Shown: piece after piece, positions 34,610 through 43,907 of the stretch
Position numbering within the stretch: the stretch's first letter is position 1
Layout of the letters: each line of letters begins with the position of its first letter
Assembly (NCBI GenBank): GCA_000380225.1
Contig: KB904821.1
Span: 1,214,207 to 1,278,206 of the forward strand
Length of the DNA stretch: 64,000 bases
From: a filamentous cyanobacterium ESFC-1
GTDB lineage: Bacteria > Cyanobacteriota > Cyanobacteriia > Cyanobacteriales > Spirulinaceae
Direction: 5' to 3'
Made by a program: the position numbers and the translations under genes
Notes under the pieces: model-generated
What the model saw: the letters and a program-made list of their open reading frames with translations, nothing else
What the model was told of the DNA's origin: nothing
Database searches by the model: none

Positions 34610-36652
34610 ATGACCACACTATATATTAATCCCACCACAGGCAATGATAATGCCGTGGGTAGCCCAACCGCACCACTCAAGACTCTCACGGCGGCTTTAA
34701 AGCAAATTCAAGGCGCTAGTACCCTTTACCTCACCCCAGGGGTTTATGACCGGAATAACGGCGAAATTTTCCCTTTGACTATTCCCTCACAAACCATCGT
34801 GACGACGGAAAAAGCAGATGCAGAGGTAATTTTGCAAGGCGGAGGCCGTTATAACAGTCCCAGTTTCAAAACCCAAAATGTAGCGGTGGTGTTGGCAACG
34901 GGGGCGCAGTTGCAAGGGGTGACGGTGACGAATCCTAATCCTAAAGGGACGGGGATTTGGATTGAATCGACCGCCCCGATTATAACTCGTTGTCGCTTGC
35001 AAAATTGCGGTCGCGAGGGCATTTTTGTGGCGGGAAATGCCAAGCCGATTATTGAGGATAGTATTTTTGAAGATAATGCCGCCAGTGGCATTTTTTTGGT
35101 GCGACAAGCCAAGGGAGAAGTGCGCCGCAATCTCTGTCAGCGCACCGGTTATGGCATTGCCCTCAGTGATGAAAGTGCGCCGTTGATTGCCAGTAATCGC
35201 TTGTGGGATAATCGCGCCGGGATTCACTTGTCCCGTCAAGCGAAACCGGTTTTGCGTCGCAATGATTTTCAAAGAAATCGCGAAACCGGGATTTTGGTGA
35301 AAGACCAAGCTTCCCCTGATTTAGGCAGTCCCCAAAGTCCGGCGGGTAATATTTTTGAGGATAATTCAAGTTACGATTTGGATAATCAAACCAGTCAGAC
35401 GTTGATTTCGGCGGGAAATCAGATTAATCTGGCGTTAATTCGCGGATCGGTGGAGTTAGTGGCAACTTTAGTTACAGATATTGCCTTCGGCCCCACTTCT
35501 TTTCGGGATATTGAGGATCATTGGGCAGAATTATTTATCGATCGCCTGGCCGAAAGGGGGATTATTAGCGGTTTTGCTGACGGTACTTTTCGTCCTGAAG
35601 CGAGTTTAACGCGATCGCAATATGCGGCGTTAATTGCTCAAACTTTCGATCTGCCCCGTCAGTTGGGACGCAAATCGGATTTTGAAGATGTGGAGTCTTC
35701 ATTTTGGGCCGCGAAGGCGATCGCGACCGCCGCAGAAATGGGATTTATTTCTGGGTTTGGAGACGGTACATTTCGTCCTCAACAAAACCTAACTCGCGTC
35801 CAAGCCCTAGTTTCGATTGTCAATGGTTTGGGGTTAACCGGGGGGACGGCGGATTTATTGCTGTTGTATCAAGATCGCGCCCTGATTCCCCCTTATGCCA
35901 CCAATGCGATCGCGACGGCAACCCAAAAACGCCTTGTGGTGAATTATCCCGATACCAAACAACTCGATCCCTTGCAGGATATTACTCGCGCTGAAATTGC
36001 CGCGTTGGTTTATCAAGCCCTGGTTGCGACTCAAAAAGCCAGCGCGATCGCGTCTCCCTATATCGTCAACCCCGATCCCCTTCTTCCCAGTTTCACGGAT
36101 TTACAAAACCATTGGGCGACGGATTTTGTGCGAAGATTAGGCAGTTTAGAACTCATTAGTGGCTTTCCCGATGGCAGTTTCCGCCCCGATAACCCCATCA
36201 ATCGCGCCGAATATGCCGCCCTTTTGGTCAAAGTCTTGAATCCGCCCCCCATTCGCCCGGCTACGCAATTTATTGATATTCCGGTCAATTTCTGGGGATT
36301 GGGGGCAATACAGCAAGCTTATCGCGCTGGCTATCTCTCTGGCTTCCCGGATCGCACCTTTCATCCCGAACAAACCTTGCGACGGGTGCATTTGATTCTC
36401 TCCCTTGCCAGTGGCTTGAATCTTCCCGATGCCGATCTAGCTTATCTGGATGTGTATGGCGATCGCGTCCCAGAATACGCGCAAACCGCCGTTGCTGCCG
36501 CCACAAAAGCCGGATTAGTCACCCTATACCCCAAACCTCAAAACCTCGATGCCCCTGCCACTCGCGCCGAAGCTGCGGCGATGATGTATCAAGCCCTGGT
36601 ATATCAAGGACAAATGACTGCTCTTAATTCGCCTTATATTGTCAAAGTTTGA
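34610..36652 (+). CDS. Beta-helix (DUF1565) protein with six SLH domains
   Basis: A 680-residue protein. Residues ~1-290 are a DUF1565/right-handed parallel beta-helix (MTTLYINPTTGNDNAVGSP, then repeated GIFVAGNAKPIIED-like rungs). Residues ~295-680 hold six S-layer-homology repeats in two similar triplets, each closing with MYQALV...SPYIV. Each SLH has the DGTFRPE/DGSFRPD motif in canonical copies. SLH triplets anchor proteins to peptidoglycan-linked polymers. No signal peptide at the N-terminus, which is unexpected. No Shine-Dalgarno; heptamer repeats abut the ATG. Confidence 0.85.
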   Translation: MTTLYINPTTGNDNAVGSPTAPLKTLTAALKQIQGASTLYLTPGVYDRNNGEIFPLTIPSQTIVTTEKADAEVILQGGGRYNSPSFKTQNVAVVLATGAQLQGVTVTNPNPKGTGIWIESTAPIITRCRLQNCGREGIFVAGNAKPIIEDSIFEDNAASGIFLVRQAKGEVRRNLCQRTGYGIALSDESAPLIASNRLWDNRAGIHLSRQAKPVLRRNDFQRNRETGILVKDQASPDLGSPQSPAGNIFEDNSSYDLDNQTSQTLISAGNQINLALIRGSVELVATLVTDIAFGPTSFRDIEDHWAELFIDRLAERGIISGFADGTFRPEASLTRSQYAALIAQTFDLPRQLGRKSDFEDVESSFWAAKAIATAAEMGFISGFGDGTFRPQQNLTRVQALVSIVNGLGLTGGTADLLLLYQDRALIPPYATNAIATATQKRLVVNYPDTKQLDPLQDITRAEIAALVYQALVATQKASAIASPYIVNPDPLLPSFTDLQNHWATDFVRRLGSLELISGFPDGSFRPDNPINRAEYAALLVKVLNPPPIRPATQFIDIPVNFWGLGAIQQAYRAGYLSGFPDRTFHPEQTLRRVHLILSLASGLNLPDADLAYLDVYGDRVPEYAQTAVAAATKAGLVTLYPKPQNLDAPATRAEAAAMMYQALVYQGQMTALNSPYIVKV

Positions 36653-36662
36653 AAGAAAAGGG

Positions 36663-36684
36663 TGCGATCGCGATCGCATTTTTT
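36663..36684 (+). terminator. HIP1-derived terminator after SLH gene
   Basis: The 16-bp palindrome TGCGATCGCGATCGCA (two overlapping HIP1 octamers, 36663-36678) followed by six T, 10 bases after the stop codon. Confidence 0.6.
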
Positions 36685-36825
36685 GCCTAAGATGAATCCC
36701 TGGTTGTTGTAATCTCAATCCTGAATTCTACTGAGAAAGTTCAACCCCCTTGTTGATGTAAATCCCCCCCGGATTCCCCAGAAAAACGGAGGATAGAAGC
36801 ATCAACCCCACGAGAGGAAAAAACA

Positions 36826-36999
36826 ATGAAACTCAACTTTATGGGCGCAACTTACTTGAATTCCAATCATTCTGTCGTCACTTTACCTTCCGATCTCACC
36901 GGAAAATTTCTGGGGAAAACCTACATCCTGCGTCGTCCGCTTGAAACACCGCAGCAGCCTAAATTGGGTCTCAGGAAATATCGCGGTGTAAATTATTAA
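36826..36999 (+). CDS. DUF4278 small protein
   Basis: A 57-residue protein: MKLNFMGATYLNSNHSVV, then FLGKTYILRRP, ending LGLRKYRGVNY. The KYRGV-Y C-terminus and the MKL-x-F/Y-G start are the marks of the cyanobacterial DUF4278 family of small proteins of unknown function. GAGAGGAAA lies 6-14 bases before ATG 36826. It is single, with the terminator at 37048 downstream. Confidence 0.8.
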   Translation: MKLNFMGATYLNSNHSVVTLPSDLTGKFLGKTYILRRPLETPQQPKLGLRKYRGVNY

Positions 37000-37047
37000 A
37001 ATCTTTGAGTTTTCTTTGCTTTTTTTCAATCTTGCTCTATATTCCTG

Positions 37048-37074
37048 CCCTAGTTGTGCGCTAGGGTATTTTTA
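37048..37074 (+). terminator. Terminator after DUF4278 gene
   Basis: CCCTAG (37048-37053), loop TTGTGCG, CTAGGG (37061-37066), then TATTTTTA. Confidence 0.65.
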
Positions 37075-37124
37075 TATTGACACCGTGTCGCTACCGGGAA
37101 AGGCAACAGAATGAGGATGAGATC

Positions 37125-37808
37125 GTGCGAATTTTGTTAGTCGAAGACGATCCGCGTATTGCCCAAACTTTAGGGGCAGTTTTGCGCCAAAATCATTACA
37201 CTGTGGATTTAGCCGAAGATGGCGAATTGGGGTTAAATTTCGCACAAACTTATGAATATGATTTAATTTTGCTGGATTTAATGCTGCCCAAGCGGGATGG
37301 CTTTGGGGTGTGTCGGGAATTGCGAAAAGGGGGCGATCGCGTCCCGATTTTGATGTTAACCGCTAAGGATACCAGTACCGATCAGGTGATGGGATTGGAT
37401 GCCGGGGCAGATGATTATGTGGTCAAACCGTTTGAAATTGAGCCGCTTTTAGCCAGAATCCGGGCTTTATTGCGGCGAGGCAGCGCGGCTTTACCGCCCG
37501 TATTGACTTGGGAGAAATTACACCTCGATCCGAGTACCTGTGTCGTGACTTATCAAGATTTACCCCTTCACGTTACCCCCAAGGAGTATGCTTTATTAGA
37601 ATTAATGTTACGCAGTCCCCATCGCGTCCTTAGTCGCGGCATAATTTTAGAGCATTTGTGGGATTTAGAAGACCCTCCCAGCGAAGAAACGGTGAAAGTG
37701 CATTTACGCCGTTTGCGTCAGAAACTTAAAGCCGCAGGTGCGCCTCCTACATTGATTGAAACCGTTTATGGCATCGGCTACAGACTTAATCCCAACCTCC
37801 GATCCTAA
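37125..37808 (+). CDS. OmpR-family response regulator
   Basis: A 227-residue two-component regulator. Receiver domain ~1-115: acidic pair EDD (~7-9), phospho-acceptor Asp in LILLDLMLPKRDG (~50), Thr in LMLTAKD (~80), Lys in VVKPFE (~101). C-terminal winged-helix ~130-223 with LHVTPKEYALLELML and VKVHLRRLRQKL. GTG 37125 is chosen over the earlier TTG because the receiver fold starts at VRILLVEDD and AGGATGAG precedes it. It overlaps the sensor kinase by ~40 bases. Target genes unknown. Confidence 0.9.
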   Translation: MRILLVEDDPRIAQTLGAVLRQNHYTVDLAEDGELGLNFAQTYEYDLILLDLMLPKRDGFGVCRELRKGGDRVPILMLTAKDTSTDQVMGLDAGADDYVVKPFEIEPLLARIRALLRRGSAALPPVLTWEKLHLDPSTCVVTYQDLPLHVTPKEYALLELMLRSPHRVLSRGIILEHLWDLEDPPSEETVKVHLRRLRQKLKAAGAPPTLIETVYGIGYRLNPNLRS

Positions 37809-39150
37809 GTTTCAGCGCTTGCGTTGGCGGTTGTTGCTGTCTTATCTGGGGGTAATTTTGGGGGTGACGGGCATTTCCGCGATCGCGGTGTATCAAATGG
37901 TCGCTCAAAATTTATATCGTCAAGTCGATAGCCGTTTGTTAACGGTAGCGCAAACGGCGGCTAAATCCCTGGCTTTAGTAAAACACGAATATCGCGAGTA
38001 TGAGGAGCAAGAGGACAAGGATTTCTCGGAAACGGGGATGCAGCCTAATTTTAATCATCCTGAATATAGCCGCTTTCTCAATATTGCCACGGTAACTTTG
38101 CCCGATCGCGATTTAGGGGTGGAATGGTTTGATGAAAGTAGTTTATTGTTGATTCGCGAGGGGAATTTGTTTCCCGATGAAGTGCTTCAGCCTACTCAGT
38201 CTCGTTACGGTCAGTATTTCCAAGAGGAAAAAAGCCGTAGCTTGGTTTTTCCCGTTTTTTTGCTTAATAATAAAGAAAAACAAGAATTAGCTGGATATAT
38301 TCGCGCTACAGAGTCTTTACAAAATATCGAGCAAGAGTTGAGTCGGTTGCGATGGGGTTTGGCGGTGGGGGGCATTTTAGCGCTGGGATTAGCCGGAATA
38401 AGCAGCTTTTTGTTGACCAATCAAGCTTTGTCCCCGATTGAGCAGAGTTTTGAGCAGTTAGAACAATTTACGGCGGATGCGTCCCATGAGTTACGCAGTC
38501 CCCTCGCCGCTATTAAAACGGCGGTGTTTTTGTTGCAGGGGGATACACCGGATCGTCCCCAGGCGATCGCGATTATTGATTCTGCCACTCAACAAATGAA
38601 AGCCTTGGTCGAAGATTTGTTGTTATTAGCCCGTCTCGATCGCCAAAATGCCAATACCCATCGCGATCGCATCCCCATTCCCCTCGACGAAATTTTAGAA
38701 GATATCCTCGACGAAATCGACAATCAAGCGCTAGAAAAACAGATAGCAATCAAAGCTGAAATTGCGCCCAATGTGATGATAATGGGGCATGGAACGCTAT
38801 TAAAACGGATTTTTGTTAATTTAATCGAAAATGCGCTGCAATACACCCCCAAGGGCGGAAAAATCACCGTAGATTTGCAAACAAAAGACCGCCAAGCTTG
38901 GGTCAGGATTCAAGACACGGGAATCGGCATTCCCCCCGAACAACTGCCTTATATTTTCGATCGTTTTTGGCGAGCCGACAAAGCCCGCGATCGCCGGATG
39001 GGAGGAATGGGTTTAGGATTGGCGATCGCCCAAAGTCTCGCGATCGCCCACGGAGGTAAGATCGCCGTCACCAGTCAACCCCAGATCGGCAGTTGTTTCC
39101 AAGTCCGTTTACCGTTAATCCATCCCTCATTGGAAAAAACGGCTCGCTGA
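37768..39150 (+). CDS. Sensor histidine kinase of the OmpR/EnvZ class
   Basis: A 460-residue kinase partner of the preceding regulator. Two membrane helices (~26-48 and ~195-215) flank a ~145-residue periplasmic sensor rich in charged residues. HisKA box ASHELRSPLAAIKTA with the phospho-His near residue 240; HATPase with N-box NLIENALQYTP, G1 DTGIGIPPEQ, F-box FDRFWRADK and G2 GGMGLGLAIAQ. ATG 37768 lies within the regulator gene, so the pair is translationally coupled; other starts downstream are possible. Signal unknown. Confidence 0.9.
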   Translation: MASATDLIPTSDPKFQRLRWRLLLSYLGVILGVTGISAIAVYQMVAQNLYRQVDSRLLTVAQTAAKSLALVKHEYREYEEQEDKDFSETGMQPNFNHPEYSRFLNIATVTLPDRDLGVEWFDESSLLLIREGNLFPDEVLQPTQSRYGQYFQEEKSRSLVFPVFLLNNKEKQELAGYIRATESLQNIEQELSRLRWGLAVGGILALGLAGISSFLLTNQALSPIEQSFEQLEQFTADASHELRSPLAAIKTAVFLLQGDTPDRPQAIAIIDSATQQMKALVEDLLLLARLDRQNANTHRDRIPIPLDEILEDILDEIDNQALEKQIAIKAEIAPNVMIMGHGTLLKRIFVNLIENALQYTPKGGKITVDLQTKDRQAWVRIQDTGIGIPPEQLPYIFDRFWRADKARDRRMGGMGLGLAIAQSLAIAHGGKIAVTSQPQIGSCFQVRLPLIHPSLEKTAR

Positions 39151-39239
39151 AGTCCAGAAAATGCCAACATTGTTCCGATTTTGTAACTTTTGACACCTAA
39201 ACTGCATAACCATAGTGCAATCAAGGAGTCCGCTTACCC

Positions 39240-39536
39240 ATGCAATCTCGTACCCTTCGCAAACTACACCGCTTTATTGCCCCCATCATCTTTTTACCCT
39301 TATTTTTAACCGCAGCCACAGGCGTACTGTATCGCGTTGCTCGCAGTTGGTTTGGTGCTTCGCCAGAATTCGGCGAATTAATGATGTTTATTCACCAAGG
39401 CACATTCTTAGGCGGTCAATTGCGCGTTTTTTACGTTTTACTCAACGGCTTGGGCGTAATTGCCATGCTGTTTACCGGAATTTATATGACCAGTCTATTT
39501 CGTCGTCCCCGACGTACCGATACGACAGGCAGTTAA
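39240..39536 (+). CDS. PepSY-like small membrane protein
   Basis: A 98-residue protein with two to three membrane helices: LHRFIAPIIFLPLFLTAATGVLYRV (~9-33, given here in part) and VFYVLLNGLGVIAMLFTGIYMTS (in part, ~61-83). RKLHRF near the start resembles PepSY-associated TM iron-uptake and thiol-redox proteins, where such His-bearing helices can bind heme. It lies 90 bp downstream of the kinase on the same strand, preceded by AAGGAG; it could be a target or part of the operon. Confidence 0.7.
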   Translation: MQSRTLRKLHRFIAPIIFLPLFLTAATGVLYRVARSWFGASPEFGELMMFIHQGTFLGGQLRVFYVLLNGLGVIAMLFTGIYMTSLFRRPRRTDTTGS

Positions 39537-39555
39537 GGCTGTGACACGACATTAG

Positions 39556-39715
39556 GGTGGGTTATGAGGCTAAAAGCTAGGCTGTGATTGCAATAAGCGC
39601 AATCCGTCACAACCCACCATTTTATTGTCGCAGCAGTAGCAAAATCGTAATCTATCCTTTTAGGGCTGCAACGAGTAACAAATAACCAATAACAAATAAC
39701 CAACAACCCACCACA
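39556..39715. repeat. GGTGGGTT inverted repeat and heptamer tract
   Basis: GGTGGGTT (39556-39563) and AACCCACC (39611-39618) as ends of a small MITE-like unit, followed by AATAACA/AATAACC/CAACCCA heptamers. Confidence 0.6.
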
Positions 39716-39780
39716 AAAACAAGTCAATAGTAGAATAGGGAAAAACAGCACATTAGCGGCGTGTTGGGAGGATAAAAACA

Positions 39781-40626
39781 TTGGACGAACTCAGGGATGG
39801 GCTGGAACTTGCCAGCGAAACCGAATTACAACAACTCACGCAAATCTTATTTAGTCGTCGCTTCAACCCATTGGACTACCTCAAAGCCCCGGATGTTCTC
39901 GAAGTCCAATGTCGCGATCGCGTGAGTTGGTTAGACGAACTCGAAAACCGCTTTCGCTACCTCGCCGCCGATGGCATGACGGTTTTGCGGGGTCGCACTC
40001 AAGAAATGAGCTATCGCGATATTTTACTGCGGATTTGCCATTATCTCAAAATCCCCTACTCGCAACAAATGACTGCCTTGGATTTAGAAGCCGAAGTGTT
40101 CTTAAATCTGGCAGGACGGGCTTGGAAACGGCTTCCCCAGGACGAACAGCGATCGCTCACCCATCGCATCCAAGAATCCCTTTCTCAGTCGAACTATACC
40201 GAACCCCTCCCGGCGCAAATCCAGCACAATCCTGTTAGTTTATTGCTCAAAGGCGGCAGTATTCTCGCGGTCAATTCCCTACTAAAACCCTTAATTTTGC
40301 AACAAGTCGCCCGTCAATTTGCCCTGCATTTCGCCCAGTATCAAGTGGCGAAATCTGTGGCCATTCGAGGTGGGGCAGCCGCAGCAGTGCAAATTCAAAA
40401 TCATATTGCCTTGCAAACTGCAAAACGAGGAATGGCTATGGCCGCCGCCCGTCAAGGGGCAACCAAAGCGGTTTTTGCTTTTCTCGGCCCGGTTTTGTGG
40501 GCAACCTTTATCGCGGAAATTGGCTGGAAAGCCGTGGCGACGAATTACGGACGTATTATTCCCGCCGTGTTTGCTTTAGCGCAAATCCGCCTTATTCGCT
40601 CAGAATGCTGGGAAATGGCTTATTAA
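39781..40626 (+). CDS. YaaW/UPF0174-like protein
   Basis: A 281-residue protein similar in pattern to E. coli YaaW: an ELENRFRYLAADGM block, YRDILLRICHYLKIPYS, LNLAGRAWKRLPQDEQRSL, and a hydrophobic C-terminal third (GRIIPAVFALAQIRLIR). The Ala-rich segment ~175-230 may insert in membranes. Function unknown. It starts with TTG 39781, supported by GGGAGG about 9 bases upstream. The O-antigen ligase gene follows 7 bases after the stop, probably in one operon. Confidence 0.65.
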   Translation: MDELRDGLELASETELQQLTQILFSRRFNPLDYLKAPDVLEVQCRDRVSWLDELENRFRYLAADGMTVLRGRTQEMSYRDILLRICHYLKIPYSQQMTALDLEAEVFLNLAGRAWKRLPQDEQRSLTHRIQESLSQSNYTEPLPAQIQHNPVSLLLKGGSILAVNSLLKPLILQQVARQFALHFAQYQVAKSVAIRGGAAAAVQIQNHIALQTAKRGMAMAAARQGATKAVFAFLGPVLWATFIAEIGWKAVATNYGRIIPAVFALAQIRLIRSECWEMAY

Positions 40627-40633
40627 ATTTGGT

Positions 40634-41977
40634 ATGAGTCCCAAAGCACCTTCTTTAGCCCCACAGCCAGAGTTACATTACCCTTGGTTATGGTTTCAGG
40701 GAGGATTGTTACTCTTTCCCACTTGGCCTGCCGTTGGGGGTTTGATTTTCGCTTACCTCATTATTAGTCTGTGGGTGCGTTACTACTCCCGTTTGTGGAA
40801 ACGCCCCTGCAATCTCATGGCCGCCTCGATTTTGTTGGTTTTGATTCTCAGTTCGGCTTTTGCTTACAAGCCCGGAGAAGCCTTTTTAGGAATCGCCAAT
40901 TTTCTACCGGGTTTAGTTGGATTTGCGCCTTTTACCCTATTATTACAAACTCCGGCTCAGTTGCGGCGGATTGCTTGGATTAGCGTCTTCGGAGCGATAC
41001 CTGTATTGATTTTGGGCATTGGTCAAGGGATCGCCGCTTGGCTGACTCCAGAAGCCTTTAACCCGATTCTCGGTTGGGTATTAGAAGCGGGAGGTAATCC
41101 CCCAGGACGGATTGCTTCAACCTTTATGTATGCCAATATTTTCGCGGGGTATTTGCTGATTATCTGGGCGTTGAGTTGGGGTTTGGCCATCGAAGCCTAT
41201 CAAAATTACCAACAGGATCGCACCCATAGCCGATTTTTGGCGCAATTTTTATTGCTGCTCATTTTTATTTTTGCGATCGGAATGGCGTTACTCCTCACCA
41301 GTTCCCGGAATGCCTGGGGAACGGCGATTGTGGTCGCTTTGGCTTATGGGTTGTACTTGGGGTGGCGGTGGTTGGTTTTGGCGGTGACAACGGCGGCGGC
41401 GGTGGTTCTCTGGGCTTCTTTTGGGACGGTGGGACAAGGGGCATTTCGGGCTGTTGTTCCTGATAAGATTTGGTTGCGGTTATCCGGGGAAATGTATCCC
41501 AATGTTATTGAAGCCCATTTGCGGACGACCCAATGGCAGTTTACCTGGGAGATGTGGCAAGAACGTCCGTTTTTGGGGTGGGGGTTACGCAACTTTTCCC
41601 ATCTGTACGAATTGCATTGGCAATTGTGGCTGGGCCATCCCCACAATCTCTTTCTGATGCTAGGGGCAGAAACAGGCGCGATCGCTACACTGATGTTATG
41701 CGGCTTTGTGGGTTGGGCGATCGCGCAAGCCCTAATTTTAGTTTATATCTGGTCAAAAGCTGTACGACTGCAATGGTATCGCGATCGCTTGATTTTATGG
41801 GCGTTTATTGTGGCATTTGGCAGTTGTGTTTTGTTCAATTGCTTAGATGTGAGTATCTTTGATTTACGCCTCGGTTTTTGGGGCTGGATTTTATTATTTG
41901 CATTATGGGGTGTAACTTTTCGTTATCGAAAACTACTCCCGTTACAGGGTTTAAGTCGAATTTCTCCAAAATCCTAA
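40634..41977 (+). CDS. O-antigen ligase family membrane protein
   Basis: A 447-residue polytopic protein with about ten to eleven helices. The large periplasmic loop (~270-335) carries the Wzy/WaaL signature area: RTTQWQFTWEMWQERPFLGWGLRNF (shown in part), then WLGHPHNLFLML. Members transfer O-antigen to lipid A-core or polymerise repeat units; a bicarbonate transporter-like role (IctB) exists in relatives, so the exact role is open. Cotranscribed with the upstream YaaW-like gene, 7 bp away. Confidence 0.8.
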   Translation: MSPKAPSLAPQPELHYPWLWFQGGLLLFPTWPAVGGLIFAYLIISLWVRYYSRLWKRPCNLMAASILLVLILSSAFAYKPGEAFLGIANFLPGLVGFAPFTLLLQTPAQLRRIAWISVFGAIPVLILGIGQGIAAWLTPEAFNPILGWVLEAGGNPPGRIASTFMYANIFAGYLLIIWALSWGLAIEAYQNYQQDRTHSRFLAQFLLLLIFIFAIGMALLLTSSRNAWGTAIVVALAYGLYLGWRWLVLAVTTAAAVVLWASFGTVGQGAFRAVVPDKIWLRLSGEMYPNVIEAHLRTTQWQFTWEMWQERPFLGWGLRNFSHLYELHWQLWLGHPHNLFLMLGAETGAIATLMLCGFVGWAIAQALILVYIWSKAVRLQWYRDRLILWAFIVAFGSCVLFNCLDVSIFDLRLGFWGWILLFALWGVTFRYRKLLPLQGLSRISPKS

Positions 41978-42014
41978 TCCCTCAAAAATTGCTAACAATT
42001 GAAGGAATCTTTTT

Positions 42015-43793
42015 ATGAATATGACACAAATTTGGCAACCTTTTGGGCGGCGTATTGTTGCTGCTGTTATGGCAATTTTCACCGCAGTTTCTCTGACAGG
42101 CTGTAATCCCGCAATGCTCGAATCTAATGCGGCCCAAGTCCCGCAGGTCGTGATGAGTGTCCTCAGCGATCCCAAGACGTTTAACGCGGTACTTTCGGCA
42201 GAATCTCCGAACATTTTTGGCTTGACCTATGATGGTTTAGTCGATGAAAATCCCTTAACCGGAGAATTTGAACCCGCGATCGCCGAATCTTGGGATATTT
42301 CCGATGATGGTCTCGAAATTATCTACACCATTCGTCCCAATTTAAAATGGTCGGACGGGACAGATTTAACCGTTGATGATGTAGTTTTTAGTTATAACAG
42401 TTTATATCTCAACGAAGAAATTCCCTCTAATGCCAGAGACAGTTTACGCATTGGTCAAAGTCGCGAATTTCCCACCATTACCAAAGTAGACGATCGCCGG
42501 GTTAAATTCACTGTTCCCGAACCTTTTGCCCCCTTTCTCGGTGCAACTTCTCTCCCGATTTTACCCGCCCACGCTTTAGCAGAATCCGTCGAAACCAAAG
42601 ACAGCGATGGTCAGCCTTTATTCCTGTCTAAATGGGGCGTAGATACTCCTCCTGAAGAAATTATTTTCAACGGGCCTTATGTCCTTAAAAACTATCGTCT
42701 CAGCGAACGTTTAATTTTTGAACGTAATCCCTATTACTGGCGCAAAGACGATACAGGAAATTCCCTTCCTTATATCCAAGAAATTGTTTGGCAAATTGTC
42801 GAAAATACCGACACTGCTCTTTTACAATTTCGTTCTGGTAGCTTGGATACAATTAGCGTCAGTCCCGAATATTTCTCCCTACTTAAACGCCAAGAAAAAC
42901 AAGGAAATTTCAATGTTTATAACGGCGGCCCGTCTTACGGAACCAGCTTTATTTCCTTTAACTTAAACACCGGAATTCGTGACGGTGAACCCCTCATCGA
43001 TCCGATTAAATCTCGCTGGTTTAATGATGTTCGTTTCCGCCAAGCCGTCGCTCATGCCATTGACCGCCAACGCATGATTAATAACATTTTTCGCGGTCTT
43101 GGTAAGCCCCAAAATTCCCCTATTTCCGTCCAATCTCCCTTTTACGCCTCCGACCTCGAAGGCTACGATTACAGCCCCGAAAAAGCCAAAGAACTGCTCG
43201 CAGAAGCCGGATTTCGCTATGAAGGAAAACGCCTTGTAGATTCGGAAGGAAATCCGGTTCGCTTTAGCTTAATTACCAATGCGGGTAATAAAATTCGCGA
43301 GGCAATGGCTACTCAAATTGAGCAGGATTTAGAAGCCATTGGGATGCAAGTTGATTATGCGCCTATTGCGTTTAATGTTTTGGTTGATAAGCTTTCTAAT
43401 TCCCTGGATTGGGAGTGTTTTCTACTCGGTTTAACCGGGGGAAATGAACCCAACGGCGGTGCAAATGTTTGGTTTCCTGATGGGAACTTACACATGTTTA
43501 ATCAAAAGCCCCAAGCCGGACGCGATGAGTTAACTGGACGGACTGTTTCTGATTGGGAAAGACGCATTGCTGAACTTTATATTCAAGCAGCCCGCGAGTT
43601 AGATTTTGAGGAACGAAAAGCAATTTATGTGGAAACCCAGGAGTTGGCAAAAGAGTATGCTCCCTTCATTTATTTGGTGAATCCTTACGCTTTGACGGCG
43701 GTGCGGAATAAGTTTGATGATATTCAATATTCTGCCCTTGGCGGCCCGTTTTGGAATATCTACGAGTTGCGTTTGTTAGACGCACAAAAGTAG
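42015..43793 (+). CDS. ABC transporter peptide-binding lipoprotein (SBP family 5)
   Basis: A 592-residue extracytoplasmic solute-binding protein. Signal peptide with lipobox LTGC (Cys ~30), then SBP_bac_5 domain: YDGLVDENPLTGEFEPAIAESW (in part), LKWSDGTDLTVDDVVFSY (~113-130), FNGPYVLKNY, and VRFRQAVAHAIDRQRMIN (in part, ~337). Such proteins bind peptides, nickel or sugars for Dpp/Opp-type importers. No permease or ATPase genes are adjacent. AAGGAATC precedes ATG 42015. Substrate cannot be predicted. Confidence 0.88.
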   Translation: MNMTQIWQPFGRRIVAAVMAIFTAVSLTGCNPAMLESNAAQVPQVVMSVLSDPKTFNAVLSAESPNIFGLTYDGLVDENPLTGEFEPAIAESWDISDDGLEIIYTIRPNLKWSDGTDLTVDDVVFSYNSLYLNEEIPSNARDSLRIGQSREFPTITKVDDRRVKFTVPEPFAPFLGATSLPILPAHALAESVETKDSDGQPLFLSKWGVDTPPEEIIFNGPYVLKNYRLSERLIFERNPYYWRKDDTGNSLPYIQEIVWQIVENTDTALLQFRSGSLDTISVSPEYFSLLKRQEKQGNFNVYNGGPSYGTSFISFNLNTGIRDGEPLIDPIKSRWFNDVRFRQAVAHAIDRQRMINNIFRGLGKPQNSPISVQSPFYASDLEGYDYSPEKAKELLAEAGFRYEGKRLVDSEGNPVRFSLITNAGNKIREAMATQIEQDLEAIGMQVDYAPIAFNVLVDKLSNSLDWECFLLGLTGGNEPNGGANVWFPDGNLHMFNQKPQAGRDELTGRTVSDWERRIAELYIQAARELDFEERKAIYVETQELAKEYAPFIYLVNPYALTAVRNKFDDIQYSALGGPFWNIYELRLLDAQK

Positions 43794-43802
43794 ATTTCTT
43801 CT

Positions 43803-43868
43803 AGAACCCCGGTTTCTTCTTTATTTGTCCCAAAGAGTTAACATCTACACCCCAGAAACCGGGGTTCT
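43803..43868. repeat. AGAACCCCGGTTTCTT inverted pair
   Basis: AGAACCCCGGTTTCT at one end and AGAAACCGGGGTTCT at the other, separated by 36 bases. Shorter relatives lie at 51246-51278 and 52770-52802. May also terminate transcription. Confidence 0.65.
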
Positions 43869-43907
43869 GAATCTTCAAAACTTCAAAAAAATAACGATTG
43901 TATTGTT

